47,951 nt of DNA from RGDT01 sp964630925 (GCA_964630925.1 CAZVZK010000080.1:1-47951), one strand, 5' to 3'. Positions 9,062 to 17,328 are shown, numbered from the stretch's first letter. Notes: generated by a model from the letters alone, not told the origin. Translations and numbers: made by a program.

Positions 9062-9517
9062 ATGTCCGCGCTACTCAAGCCCGCGTTCCGCACCGCCGCG
9101 CCGAACGACGCGGACCGCGAGATGGCGCGCGAATCGAGCCGGCGGCTGGCGCCGTACCTGGGCACGCGGGCCGACGTGGTGCCGGAAGGGCGGGCTGGGG
9201 CGGAGCCCATCACGCTGCCGCCGTCCGTGCTGGAATTGTTGTTCACGATCCTGAATGAGATGGCCGAGGGGAACGCGGTCACCCTCATCCCGATCCACGC
9301 CGAGCTGACGGCGGAGCAGGCGGCGGAGATCCTGAACGTCACGCCGCCCTACGTCAACGCCCTGATGGACAGTGGCGAGCTGCCCGGCCGCGCCGGCGCA
9401 CAGCGCCGCGTGCCGTTCCGAGACGTGCTGGAGTACAAGCAGAAGGCCGACGCCCGGCAGGCACGGCTCCTCGATGAATTGGCGGCGGAGGCGCAAGAGC
9501 TGGGCATGGGGTACTGA
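9062..9517 (+). CDS. HTH (excisionase-type) antitoxin of a PIN-domain toxin-antitoxin pair
   Basis: This 151-residue protein carries a HTH_17/MerR-like DNA-binding domain at about residues 82-130 (LTAEQAAEILNVTPPYVNAL, then GAQRRVPFRDVLEYK). The N-terminal 80 residues look like a separate helical segment. I chose the ATG at 9062 because GGAGGGG lies 7 nt upstream; the frame extends to 9014 without support. It is followed after 3 nt by a PIN-domain gene, an arrangement common for planctomycete and actinobacterial toxin-antitoxin pairs. It probably neutralises the PIN ribonuclease and represses the operon. Confidence 0.78.
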   Translation: MSALLKPAFRTAAPNDADREMARESSRRLAPYLGTRADVVPEGRAGAEPITLPPSVLELLFTILNEMAEGNAVTLIPIHAELTAEQAAEILNVTPPYVNALMDSGELPGRAGAQRRVPFRDVLEYKQKADARQARLLDELAAEAQELGMGY

Positions 9518-9520
9518 CCT

Positions 9521-10090
9521 GTGGCCGCCCCCACGGTGATCTACGACGCCTGCGTGCTGTACCCGGCGCCGCTGCGCGACCTGCTGATGGAGCTGGCGCA
9601 GACGGACCTGTTCCAGGCCCGGTGGACGGATGACATTCATCGCGAGTGGATCGAGAGCCTTCTCGCCGACGACCCGTCCCGCGACCGTACCCGGCTTGAG
9701 CGCACGCGCGACATGATGAACGGCGCGGTTCGCGACTGCCTCATCACCGGCTACGAGGCGCTGATCCCGGCGCTGTCCCTGCCCGATCCGGACGACCGGC
9801 ACGTTCTCGCCGCCGCGATCACGGGGCGGGCCGACCTCATCGTGACATCCAACCTGAAGGACTTCCCGGCGGCGTCACTCGCGCCGTTCGGCGTGGAGGC
9901 GCGGCACCCGGATGACTTCGTGGCCGGACTCCTCCAGCTCGACCCGTTCCCCGTCTGCGCGGCGGTGAAACGACAACGGCAGCGGCTCAAGAAGCCGGCG
10001 AAGACCGCGGAAGAGCTGCTGGCGACGTTGGAGAAGCTGGCGATGCCGCGCACGGTTGCCCATCTGCGCAAGGCCATCGACCTCATTTGA
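9521..10090 (+). CDS. PIN-domain ribonuclease toxin (VapC-like, PIN_3 type)
   Basis: This 189-residue protein starts with GTG at 9521, 3 nt after the antitoxin stop. The PIN metal site is recognisable: Asp9 in VIYDACVLYP, Glu42 in DIHREWIESL, Asp91/Asp92 in LPDPDDRHVLAAAI, and the closing TSNLKDFP loop with Asn111 and Asp114. PIN toxins cleave RNA, often tRNA or rRNA. It is longer than a classic VapC (about 130 residues) because of a helical C-terminal tail rich in Lys/Arg at about 150-185. That tail is usual for the group paired with HTH_17 antitoxins. Its target cannot be read from the sequence. Confidence 0.82.
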   Translation: MAAPTVIYDACVLYPAPLRDLLMELAQTDLFQARWTDDIHREWIESLLADDPSRDRTRLERTRDMMNGAVRDCLITGYEALIPALSLPDPDDRHVLAAAITGRADLIVTSNLKDFPAASLAPFGVEARHPDDFVAGLLQLDPFPVCAAVKRQRQRLKKPAKTAEELLATLEKLAMPRTVAHLRKAIDLI

Positions 10091-10104
10091 GCCCGGCCAG
10101 AGAA

Positions 10105-10704
10105 TCAGGGCTTCCGTCCCTGCACGTCACCCACCTGTCCCGTCAGCGACTCCGAGGCGGCCTCCCGCGGCGCCGCGTCACCGATGCCGTCGGGGGTGGC
10201 GGATTGTGGGGTGGCGTCTTCTTCCCCGCCCCACCGGTCCAAGGCCGCCGCTCCGAGCAGTAACGTCAGATGGCTCGCGAGCCAGAGGTAGTACCCCGGA
10301 GATACGCGGGTGACCGCGAGACCACTGCTCGGCTCCCAGGGCCGATTCGGCCGCATGAACAGCAGGAGCGAAGCGGCGAGCACAGCCGCAGGCAGCATCA
10401 ACCTCCAGGCGAATCGATCAAATCCACGAAGTAGCAGAACGAGAGCAACGAGGAGAAGCGGATTCGCGGCCCAGCAGATGAAGAAAGGCCCCACCCACCC
10501 TTGCCACAGCGCATCGAAGCCCGTGTGTTCGCTGTATGTATCGGCGTCGAAGGGCAAGCCGCTGCCATATGTCCGGACCGCAGGCAACAAACACGCGGTC
10601 ACGAACAGGCCGCAGACCAGCGCCGCCAGGCACCACCTGGCCAGCCACACGAAGGCTGATCCCTTACGGATGTCAGTCCCGTGAGGGTTGAGGTAGAGCC
10701 GCAT
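10105..10704 (-). CDS. Four-helix membrane protein of unknown function
   Basis: This 199-residue protein reads on the minus strand, convergent with the PIN toxin (14 bp between stops). GGAGGG precedes the ATG. Four hydrophobic segments fit membrane helices at about residues 18-40, 70-92, 100-117 and 138-157. The tail, about 40 residues, is hydrophilic and rich in Asp, Glu and Pro. I do not recognise the family. The mid-protein ends with WEPSSGLAVTRVSPGYYLWL, which resembles small planctomycete inner-membrane proteins of unknown role. No partner is evident. Confidence 0.65.
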   Translation of the reverse strand: MRLYLNPHGTDIRKGSAFVWLARWCLAALVCGLFVTACLLPAVRTYGSGLPFDADTYSEHTGFDALWQGWVGPFFICWAANPLLLVALVLLLRGFDRFAWRLMLPAAVLAASLLLFMRPNRPWEPSSGLAVTRVSPGYYLWLASHLTLLLGAAALDRWGGEEDATPQSATPDGIGDAAPREAASESLTGQVGDVQGRKP

Positions 10705-10731
10705 TTCGCCCTCCGTCCGCCCGCCCGTCCA

Positions 10732-10844
<113 letters not shown>

Positions 10845-10861
10845 AGGGGCCTGGACGTTGC

Positions 10862-10890
10862 TTGACAAGTCTCGACGCGGGGCGTGTAAT
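10862..10890 (+). promoter_or_regulatory. Strong sigma70-type promoter
   Basis: TTGACA (10862-10867), 17 bp, then TGTAAT (10885-10890). This is a perfect -35 box and a 5/6 match to the -10 box at ideal spacing, which is striking in such GC-rich DNA. It points at the RelE-like gene, whose ATG is about 52 nt beyond the -10 box, and begins 17 bp after the DUF1501 remnant ends. Confidence 0.75.
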
Positions 10891-10942
10891 AGACGTGCGC
10901 GACATCCGGATCATCTCGCTCGACGGACGAAGGGGGCATCGT

Positions 10943-11239
10943 ATGCAAGTCGTGTTGTCGGAGCGGGTCAAGACCGCCCTCGCGACGCTCGGCCGTGATG
11001 ACCGGGACAGGGTGGAGGCCTGGTTCGAGTACCTCCGGGGCTGGAGGGATGACCCGTTCGTCAGGTCGCGGTCAGTGACATTGAACGTGGAAGGGCGGCC
11101 CGTGTCCATGTTCCGCACGAGCACCGATATCCGGATCTTCTACACGGTGGACGAGCAGGACGACACGGTCAACGTGATCGACATCGCGACGAAGGACACG
11201 ATCCTGTCCTCAGGCCCCGTCCTCGCGGGGGGGGCGTGA
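10943..11239 (+). CDS. RelE/ParE-fold toxin-like protein
   Basis: This 98-residue protein has the layout of RelE/ParE/HigB toxins: an N-terminal helical hairpin (RVKTALATLGRDDRDRVEAW), then strands with an Arg-rich core (GRPVSMFRTSTDIRIFYTVD) and a final strand (NVIDIATKDTIL). RelE-family proteins are ribosome-dependent mRNA cleavers, while ParE proteins act on gyrase; which applies is not visible. I chose the ATG at 10943 because AGGGGG lies a few nt upstream; the open frame extends to 10748 only through the promoter. No small antitoxin gene is adjacent. Its stop overlaps the start of a Shedu-like nuclease gene (TGATG), so the two are translationally coupled. Confidence 0.7.
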   Translation: MQVVLSERVKTALATLGRDDRDRVEAWFEYLRGWRDDPFVRSRSVTLNVEGRPVSMFRTSTDIRIFYTVDEQDDTVNVIDIATKDTILSSGPVLAGGA

Positions 11240-11955
11240 TGGCCAAGGACTTCACGGAAGTCGAGTTCGATCACGTCCGGTTCAAGAAGGAGCTCGAGCT
11301 ATTTCGGGCGCTCCTCGGGTCGAAGAAGATCCTGGGCGAGCGGGAGATCCAGGAGCTGTTCAAGGCGTCCCCGCATCTCACCGCCTACATCGGGACCGCC
11401 ATCGGTGGCATCGGCGTCGCCAGGCAGGTCGCCTACGAATTCCAGATCATGGGGGATTACGCGGCAGACATCGTGGTCGGCAGGCGCGAGAAGCAGTTCT
11501 GTTTCGTGGAGCTGGAGAACGGCGACCCGGATTCCGTCCTCGAGCTGGTCGGCAAGAAGGCGACCAAGGAGTGGTCACGGCGTTTCGAGCATGGGTTCAG
11601 CCAGATCGTGGACTGGTTCTGCCACCTCGATGACTTCAAGAAGACCGACAGGTTCCACAAGAACTTCGGCTACGGGCACATCGATTTCGCTGGGCTCCTC
11701 CTGGTCGGCCGGAATGAGGGCCTGGCCGCCGACGACATCCGGAGGCTGCGGTGGAGGACGCACAACGTCCTCGTCAGCTCTCACCACGTCGTCTGCATGA
11801 CGTACGACGATCTCTACAAGGAACTGAACGAGGCCTACGAGCGGTACTCGGAAGCCTTCAAGGTCGAGACCGCCCCTCCGCCGGCCACCCCGGCGCCGGC
11901 TCTCGCGCCGACGGAGGGAGAGGCTCGCGCAGGAGGCCCCCCGCCGCTCCCGTGA
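11239..11955 (+). CDS. Shedu-like (DUF4263/SduA) nuclease, putative anti-phage protein
   Basis: This 238-residue protein shows the Shedu/DUF4263 pattern. A leading acidic helix (LGEREIQELFKASPHL, about 32-47) is followed by the PD-(D/E)xK-like core with Asp77 in AADIVVGRREK and Glu91/Glu93 in CFVELENG. A Gln-bearing helix (HGFSQIVDWF, about 118-127) comes next. Shedu nucleases restrict phage by cutting DNA. The usual catalytic Lys of ExK is replaced here (ELEN), so activity is less certain, although related families vary at this position. The last 25 residues are Pro/Ala-rich. It overlaps the RelE-like gene by one base and is bracketed by a DUF1501-tail direct repeat. Confidence 0.72.
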   Translation: MAKDFTEVEFDHVRFKKELELFRALLGSKKILGEREIQELFKASPHLTAYIGTAIGGIGVARQVAYEFQIMGDYAADIVVGRREKQFCFVELENGDPDSVLELVGKKATKEWSRRFEHGFSQIVDWFCHLDDFKKTDRFHKNFGYGHIDFAGLLLVGRNEGLAADDIRRLRWRTHNVLVSSHHVVCMTYDDLYKELNEAYERYSEAFKVETAPPPATPAPALAPTEGEARAGGPPPLP

Positions 11956-11961
11956 CCCGGC

Positions 11962-13371
11962 TCACGCCAGCACGCCCTTGACCACCTTGCCGTGCACGTC
12001 CGTCAGGCGGAAGTCGCGGCCCGCGTAGCGGTACGTCAGCTTCTCATGGTCGAAGCCCATCAAGTGCAGGATCGTCGCCTGCAAATCATGGACGTGGACG
12101 CGGTCCTTCTCGGCCTTGAAGCCGAAGTCGTCGGTCGCGCCGTGGACGTGGCCGCCCTTGACGCCGCCGCCGGCCAGCCAGGTCGTGTATCCCCAGTGGT
12201 TGTGGTCGCGGCCGTTGACCTTGCCGGCGTTCGCGCCCGCCGTCGGCAGCTCCACCGTCGGCGTGCGTCCGAACTCGCCGCCCCAGATCACCAGCGTGTC
12301 GTCCAGCATGCCGCGCTGCTTCAGGTCGGCCAGGAGGGCGCCGATGGCGCGGTCGCTCTCGCGGGCCAACCGCCGGTGGTTGACCTCGATGTCGTCGTGA
12401 TTGTCCCAGGGCTGGCCCTCGCCGGTCCACACCTGCACGAAGCGAACGCCCTTCTCCAGGAGGCGGCGGGCGATCAGCATCTGCCGGCCCTGCACGCCGG
12501 GGCCGTACAGGTCGCGGGTCTTCTTCGGCTCACGCGAGATGTCGAAGACCTCCGACGCCTCCGTCTGCATGCGGAAGGCCAGCTCGAACGACTGGATACG
12601 CGCCTCCAGCTCGGCGTCACGCGAACGCTTCGCCTTGTGGCGCTCGTTGAGGATCTTCAACAGGTCGAGCTGGCGGCGCTGGTCGGCGAGGGAGAGGCTC
12701 GTGTTGCGGACGTTCTCGATGAGCTTGTCGAGGGTGGTGTGGCGCGTGTCGATGTAGGTGCCCTGATAGACACCAGGCAGGAAGGCGGACTGCCAGTTCT
12801 GCGTCTCCTGGATGGGGTATCCGCCGGGACACATTGCGATGAAGCCGGGCAGGTTCTGGTTGACGCTGCCGAGGCCGTAGGTCAGCCACGAGCCCATGCT
12901 GGGGCGCGGCAGGCGGGCGTCGCCGCAGTTGAGGAGCATGAGCGACGGCTCGTGGTTGGGCACGTCGGCGTACATGGAGCGGATGACGCAAATGTCGTCG
13001 ATGGACTTGGCGACGTTGGGGAATAGCTCGCTGACCTCGATGCCGGACTTGCCGTAGCGCTGGAACTTGAAGGGGGAGCGGAAGGCGGCGCCGGTCTTGC
13101 GTTCGGTGCGGAGGTTGAAGGGGATCGGCTTGCCGTGGTACTTGTCGAGGGAGGGCTTGGGGTCGAACGTGTCGACGTGCGACGGCCCGCCGTTCATGAA
13201 CAGGTGGATGACGCGCTTCGCCTTCGGCTTGAAGTGCGGCTCGCGCGGGGCGAGGGGGCGTGCGCCGCGGTCTTCGGCGTGGGCGAGGGCCGCGAGGCCC
13301 AGGGCGCCCATGCCGACGCCGACGCGGTGGAGGAGGTCTCGGCGGGTGAGGAGGTCGGGGGTGGGATTCAT
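11962..13371 (-). CDS. DUF1501 family secreted protein
   Basis: This 469-residue planctomycete protein has a Tat-type signal (TRRDLLHRVGVGMGALGLAAL). The chosen start is the ATG at 13371; the frame continues upstream only as shadow of the next gene. DUF1501 proteins resemble the alkaline-phosphatase/sulfatase superfamily. Family stretches visible include FMNGGPSHVDTFDPKP (about 63-78), LVIWGGEFGRTPTVELP, GRDHNHWGYTTWLAGGG and the C-terminal RDFRLTDVHG. Enzymatic activity is unproven. It is the last of a minus-strand set with DUF1549/1553 and a TPR protein; DUF1501 and DUF1549/1553 genes normally travel together. Its final 113 bp are duplicated at 10732-10844. Confidence 0.93.
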   Translation of the reverse strand: MNPTPDLLTRRDLLHRVGVGMGALGLAALAHAEDRGARPLAPREPHFKPKAKRVIHLFMNGGPSHVDTFDPKPSLDKYHGKPIPFNLRTERKTGAAFRSPFKFQRYGKSGIEVSELFPNVAKSIDDICVIRSMYADVPNHEPSLMLLNCGDARLPRPSMGSWLTYGLGSVNQNLPGFIAMCPGGYPIQETQNWQSAFLPGVYQGTYIDTRHTTLDKLIENVRNTSLSLADQRRQLDLLKILNERHKAKRSRDAELEARIQSFELAFRMQTEASEVFDISREPKKTRDLYGPGVQGRQMLIARRLLEKGVRFVQVWTGEGQPWDNHDDIEVNHRRLARESDRAIGALLADLKQRGMLDDTLVIWGGEFGRTPTVELPTAGANAGKVNGRDHNHWGYTTWLAGGGVKGGHVHGATDDFGFKAEKDRVHVHDLQATILHLMGFDHEKLTYRYAGRDFRLTDVHGKVVKGVLA

Positions 13372-13529
13372 GTGGCCCTGTCGGATTCTGATGTCGTCGC
13401 CTCTCCGGTTAAGGATACCCGGCGGGCGAGGGGGGAGCAATGAATCCGGGCCGGAATCCTCGCCTCCGGGGGGCCCCTCCCCTCCCCCGCGCGGCCCCGG
13501 TGCCCGGGGCCGCGTCCCATCCCCGGACA

Positions 13530-14651
13530 TCACAGCCGCGACACGTCCAGCTGCCCGGTGCTGACGCCCTCGAACGAGGTCACCAGCAGGCGGTACGTCC
13601 CCGCCTGCGTGGCCGCCCAGTCGAAGCCGGCGAAGTAGTCGATGAAGTCGTCGCTGCCGAGCACCGGCTTGCCGTCCGGGCCGATCAGCACGAGGATCGT
13701 GTCGTACAGGTCCGGGCTGTCCGTCCGGATCGAAAGCGATTCGCCGGCCGCCAGCGTGATGGGGATCTCGAACGTCTTCCCCGCCGTGAGGCCCAGCGAC
13801 AGCGACTGGCCGGCGGCCAGGGGCCCGGTCTTCTCCAGGCCCGTGGTGACCATGTCGATGTGCTTCTTGATCTCCGCCGCGGCCATCTGCTGGTCGCCGA
13901 ACGCCTGGTAGGAGACGGCGAGGATGGCGTGGATGCGCGGCGTGTCGAGGCCCCTCTTGAGGGCGAGGGACGCCTCGTCGAAGGCACGCCGCGGGTCGTG
14001 CAGGCCGTAGGTGTAGGCGTCCGCGACGATGAACCGCACGTCGGCGCTCTTCGGGGCCAGCGCGATGGCCCGGTCCAGGTCCGCCACGCCGCCGGCGGTG
14101 TCCGAGCCCGACAGCAGCCGGCACGAGCCGCGGAACAGGGTGGCGTAAACGTCGTCGGGCCTGAGGGCCAGCAGGTGCTCGATGTGCTGGGCCGCCGTGC
14201 CGTAGTCGAAGTTCGCCCAGCTGACGAAGCTGGCGCCCTTGAGGGCGTGGACGTCGTCAGGCGACGCCGCGAGGCGTGCGGCGTAGCCGTCGAGGATGGC
14301 GGCCATGGCGTCGGGGTCGGCCGGCTCCACGAAGGCCCTGATCCGGCCGATGTCCTGCAGGGCGTCGGAGAACTTGCCCAGGAGGACCTCGGCCTCGATG
14401 CGCCCGCGGTAGCCCGCGGCCTCGTCGGGCCGGGCCTCGATGAGACGCGTGAACGTCTGGACGGCGGCCTGGTAGTTGCCCTTCTCGATCTGGCCCTGCC
14501 CCTTCGCGGCCAGGCCCTCGGTGTGGGCGGCGTACTTCACCTCCATGAGGCCGCCGGCCTGCCCGACGTGAGCCACGTCCGGGGTGAAGCTGGCCGGCAC
14601 CAGACGGTCCTCGAGGCCCTCCAGCCGGGGCCGGAAACGCGAACGCAACAT
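13530..14651 (-). CDS. Exported TPR-repeat protein with C-terminal PPC domain
   Basis: This 373-residue protein begins with the planctomycete N-terminal motif PRLEGLEDRLVPA (about residues 8-20), found on many exported proteins of this phylum and likely a sorting or processing signal. Residues about 45-260 form helical tetratricopeptide-type repeats (AKGQGQIEKGNYQAAVQTFT, then HIEHLLALRPDDVYATLFRG). The last 95 residues match the bacterial pre-peptidase C-terminal (PPC) beta-sandwich, with LAAGESLSIRT and FDWAATQAGTYRLLVTS. PPC domains help secretion or surface binding. GGAGGG lies 7 nt upstream of the ATG, after a strongly structured leader at 14671-14726. It lies between DUF1549/1553 and DUF1501 on the same strand. 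Confidence 0.82.
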   Translation of the reverse strand: MLRSRFRPRLEGLEDRLVPASFTPDVAHVGQAGGLMEVKYAAHTEGLAAKGQGQIEKGNYQAAVQTFTRLIEARPDEAAGYRGRIEAEVLLGKFSDALQDIGRIRAFVEPADPDAMAAILDGYAARLAASPDDVHALKGASFVSWANFDYGTAAQHIEHLLALRPDDVYATLFRGSCRLLSGSDTAGGVADLDRAIALAPKSADVRFIVADAYTYGLHDPRRAFDEASLALKRGLDTPRIHAILAVSYQAFGDQQMAAAEIKKHIDMVTTGLEKTGPLAAGQSLSLGLTAGKTFEIPITLAAGESLSIRTDSPDLYDTILVLIGPDGKPVLGSDDFIDYFAGFDWAATQAGTYRLLVTSFEGVSTGQLDVSRL

Positions 14652-14670
14652 GGTGAAACCCTCCGCACTG

Positions 14671-14726
14671 CCGTGAGACGTAAAGCCCCGCCACGCCCCT
14701 GGGCGGGCGGGGTGACTACCTCACGG
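14671..14726 (-). promoter_or_regulatory. Nested stem-loop in the leader between DUF1549/1553 and the TPR gene
   Basis: The outer arms ccgtgag (14671-14677) and ctcacgg (14720-14726) enclose ccccgcc (14686-14692) and ggcgggg (14706-14712). Inside these, cgcc and ggcg close on a four-base loop. On the minus strand the inner hairpin is followed by CTTTA, a weak U run, so it could be a terminator for the upstream gene or a regulatory leader. The TPR gene starts 20 nt downstream. Confidence 0.55.
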
Positions 14727-14814
14727 ACGCGCCGCGACGGCCCGTGTGACCGGGGTCGTCGAGGGTTTCGACGCGCGCCCTTCGCGTTGAAAGGCCTTCC
14801 ACCTCTCGGGCGGG

Positions 14815-17328
14815 TCAGTCGGTGAACGCCAGCTCGTTCGCCAGAAGCAGCACCTGGGCGTATTGCTCCCAGCCGCCGGCCCCCGCCGCGTTCACGAACG
14901 TCAGGCCCAGCGCCGCCTCCTCCTTGTCCGCCGGGCGGCCGTAGGCCAGCAGGTGCATCCGCGAGACGCGTGCCGCGCCCTCAAGTGCGGCCACGTCCTC
15001 ACGCGCGGCGAACGCCTTCGCGGCGCGCTTCAGGAACGGGCTGTTCATTAGGAACAGGGCCTGCTGCGGGACCGTGGTGCCGTGGCGTTTCGGGGTGCTG
15101 GCGTCGGGGCTTGCCAGGTCGAACGTGCGGAACACGCCCGGCAGGTTCTGGCGCTCGATGAAGGCGTACACCGTCCGTCGCGGCGGCGAGGGGTCCGCCG
15201 TGATCTCCACCGCCGGGCCGCCCATCAGGCGGTCGAGCTGGCCGGAGACGGCGAGGACGGCGTCGCGCAGTGGCTCGAACTCCAGGCGTCTGCGGTTCAT
15301 GCGCCACAGGAGCGTATTCTCCGGGTCGGCCTTCTCGCCGTCGGGGCGGCCCTCGCTCGATTGCCGGTAGGCCCGTGAGGTGAGGATGAGGCGGTGGAGG
15401 TGCTTGAGGCTCCAGCCGGAGTCGATCAATTCGCTGGCGAGCCAGTCGAGCAATTCGGGGTGTGAGGGCGGGTCGCCGCGCAGGCCGAAGTTGCCGGGTG
15501 TGGCGACGAGGCCCTTGCCGAAGTGCAGCATCCAGACGCGGTTGGCCATCACGCGGGCGGTCAGCGGATTGTCCTTCGACGCGATGGCCTCGGCCAGCTC
15601 CAGGCGGCCGGAGCCCTTCGTGAAGGGCTGGCGCGCGGGGCCGGTGAGGACCTCGGGGAACTGGCGCGGGACGGCGACGCCGGGGTTGCCGGGGTTGCCG
15701 CGGATCAGGACGCGGGGGTTGGTGGGGGAGGCGGCGTCGGCGAGGGCCATCGCGCGGGGCGGGGCGCCGGGGCCCGTGGCCTTCCACTCATCGACCTTCT
15801 TCTTGAGGGCGTTGGCGCGGTCGCGCTGGGCGCGGTCGAAATACGGCGGGAGGTCGGGGCCGAGGTCGAAGGGGGCGTTGCCATCATTCTTGCCGCCCGC
15901 GAAGAGGGCGGTGTACTTCTTCGCCTCGGCCTCGCGGTCCCTGGCGTCGAACCAGGCGGCGTAGAAGGGGTGCTTCTTGGCCCGCGCGTCGCGGAGGAAG
16001 TCGCGCCATTTCTGGACCATGGCGCGGTTCAACTGCTGGGGCGGGGCGCCGCGTGTCTCGGCGGCGAGCATGTACTCGCCGGCCTTCTCGCGGAAGCGTT
16101 TGAGGAGGACGGGGCGCTGGTCGGCGACGTATTTATCGGCCACGGCCTGGCGTTTGGCCAGCTCGGCCTCGAAGGAGGCGCGGAGGGGGGAGTCGGTGTC
16201 GCCGAGGAGGGGCAGGTCGGCGGGCTCGATGCTGCTGGCGAAGACGCCGTGCAGGGAGTAGTAGTCGCGTGTGGGGATGGGGTCGAACTTGTGGTCGTGG
16301 CACCTCGCGCATGAGACGGTCAGGCCCATGAGGCCGCGGGTGACCACGTCGATGCGGTCGTCGATGATGTCGTGGGCGTTGTTGAGGAAGCGGCGTCCGA
16401 GGGTGAGGAAGCCCATGGCTGCGAGGGGCCTCTTGTCGTGTCCGAGGTCCATGCGGTCGGCGGCGATCTGCTGCTTGATGAAGGTGTCGTAGGGGAGGTC
16501 GGCGTTGAGGGCGCGGACGACGTAGTCGCGGTAGGTGTAGGAGTAGGGGTAGCGGCGCTCCTCGGTGAAGACGTAGCCCTTGGTGTCTGCGTAGCGGGCC
16601 ACGTCGAGCCAGTGACGGCCCCAGCGCTCGCCGTGGGCGGGGGAGGCGAGGAGGCGGTCCACGAGGCGGGCGTGGGCGTCGGGGCGTTTGTCGGCGAGGA
16701 AGGCGGTGACCTCGTCGGGGGTGGGCGGCAGGCCGGTGAGGGAGAACGAGACGCGGCGGAGGAAGATCCCCCGGTCCGCCTCGGGGGCGAAGGCGAGGCC
16801 CTTCGCGTGCAACTTCGGGAGGAGGAAGTTGTCGATGGGGTTGGCCGCCTCGCCTTTCCCTGTGAGCTGGAGGCGAGACGCCCCCAGACCCCCGATGGGG
16901 ATTGCCGGGCGGGTGATGGGCTTGAACGACCAGTGGGTCTTGCGGGCGACCTCGATGGAGGAGGGGGCCTTGACGGGCTCGACGCCGGCGGGCCAGGCGG
17001 CGCCGTCCTTGACCCAGGCCTCCAGGGCGGCGACGGCGTTGGGGGTGAGGGCGTCGGCGTCCTTCTGCGGCATCTTGAGGTCGCCGGTGCGTTTGACGGC
17101 CTTGATGAGGAGGCTGTCGGCGGGCTTGCCTGGGACGAGGGCGGGGCCGGAGTCGCCGCCCTTGAGGAGGGCGGCGCGGGAGTCGAGGCGGAGGCCGCCG
17201 CGCTGCTTCTCGGGCCCGTGGCAGGCGAGGCACTTCTCGACGAGGACGGGGCGGACGTGCTTCTCGAAGTGTTCGAGGTCGGCGGGGGCGGAGACCACGG
17301 CAAGCGCGGCCACGAGGCTCGTCATCAT
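14815..17328 (-). CDS. PSCyt1-DUF1549-DUF1553 protein (planctomycete cytochrome-type)
   Basis: This 837-residue protein starts at the ATG at 17328 (GGAG 9 nt upstream) with a short signal (MTSLVAALAVVSAPA). A planctomycete cytochrome c-like domain (PSCyt1) carries one heme site, CLACH at Cys33-His37. DUF1549 follows (HWLDVARYADTKGY, RCHDHKFDPIPTRDYY), then DUF1553 (LTARVMANRVWMLHFGKGLV, SWSLKHLHRLILTSRAYRQS). These periplasmic proteins nearly always occur with DUF1501 partners, as here, and are thought to act in sugar or polymer breakdown; the reaction is unproven. An oddity is that residues about 144-155 (IGGLGASRLQL) are encoded by a 34-bp sequence repeated in a non-coding hairpin element at 42705. 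Confidence 0.93.
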   Translation of the reverse strand: MMTSLVAALAVVSAPADLEHFEKHVRPVLVEKCLACHGPEKQRGGLRLDSRAALLKGGDSGPALVPGKPADSLLIKAVKRTGDLKMPQKDADALTPNAVAALEAWVKDGAAWPAGVEPVKAPSSIEVARKTHWSFKPITRPAIPIGGLGASRLQLTGKGEAANPIDNFLLPKLHAKGLAFAPEADRGIFLRRVSFSLTGLPPTPDEVTAFLADKRPDAHARLVDRLLASPAHGERWGRHWLDVARYADTKGYVFTEERRYPYSYTYRDYVVRALNADLPYDTFIKQQIAADRMDLGHDKRPLAAMGFLTLGRRFLNNAHDIIDDRIDVVTRGLMGLTVSCARCHDHKFDPIPTRDYYSLHGVFASSIEPADLPLLGDTDSPLRASFEAELAKRQAVADKYVADQRPVLLKRFREKAGEYMLAAETRGAPPQQLNRAMVQKWRDFLRDARAKKHPFYAAWFDARDREAEAKKYTALFAGGKNDGNAPFDLGPDLPPYFDRAQRDRANALKKKVDEWKATGPGAPPRAMALADAASPTNPRVLIRGNPGNPGVAVPRQFPEVLTGPARQPFTKGSGRLELAEAIASKDNPLTARVMANRVWMLHFGKGLVATPGNFGLRGDPPSHPELLDWLASELIDSGWSLKHLHRLILTSRAYRQSSEGRPDGEKADPENTLLWRMNRRRLEFEPLRDAVLAVSGQLDRLMGGPAVEITADPSPPRRTVYAFIERQNLPGVFRTFDLASPDASTPKRHGTTVPQQALFLMNSPFLKRAAKAFAAREDVAALEGAARVSRMHLLAYGRPADKEEAALGLTFVNAAGAGGWEQYAQVLLLANELAFTD
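16864..16897 (-). repeat. 34-bp dispersed repeat core in frame within the DUF1549 gene
   Basis: This stretch matches 42705-42738 at 33 of 34 positions, and both copies lie in the same orientation. Read on the minus strand it encodes IGGLGASRLQL inside the DUF1549 protein, between the HWSFKPITRP and NPIDNFLLPKL segments that are conserved in the family. It contains the hairpin core ggcg-aga-cgcc. It looks like a mobile palindromic element tolerated in frame at a protein loop. Confidence 0.75.

Noticed and set aside
13372..14124. N-terminal extension of the DUF1501 frame (251 residues)
   Set aside because: It is out-of-frame shadow of the TPR-PPC gene; the Tat signal starts at the ATG at 13371.
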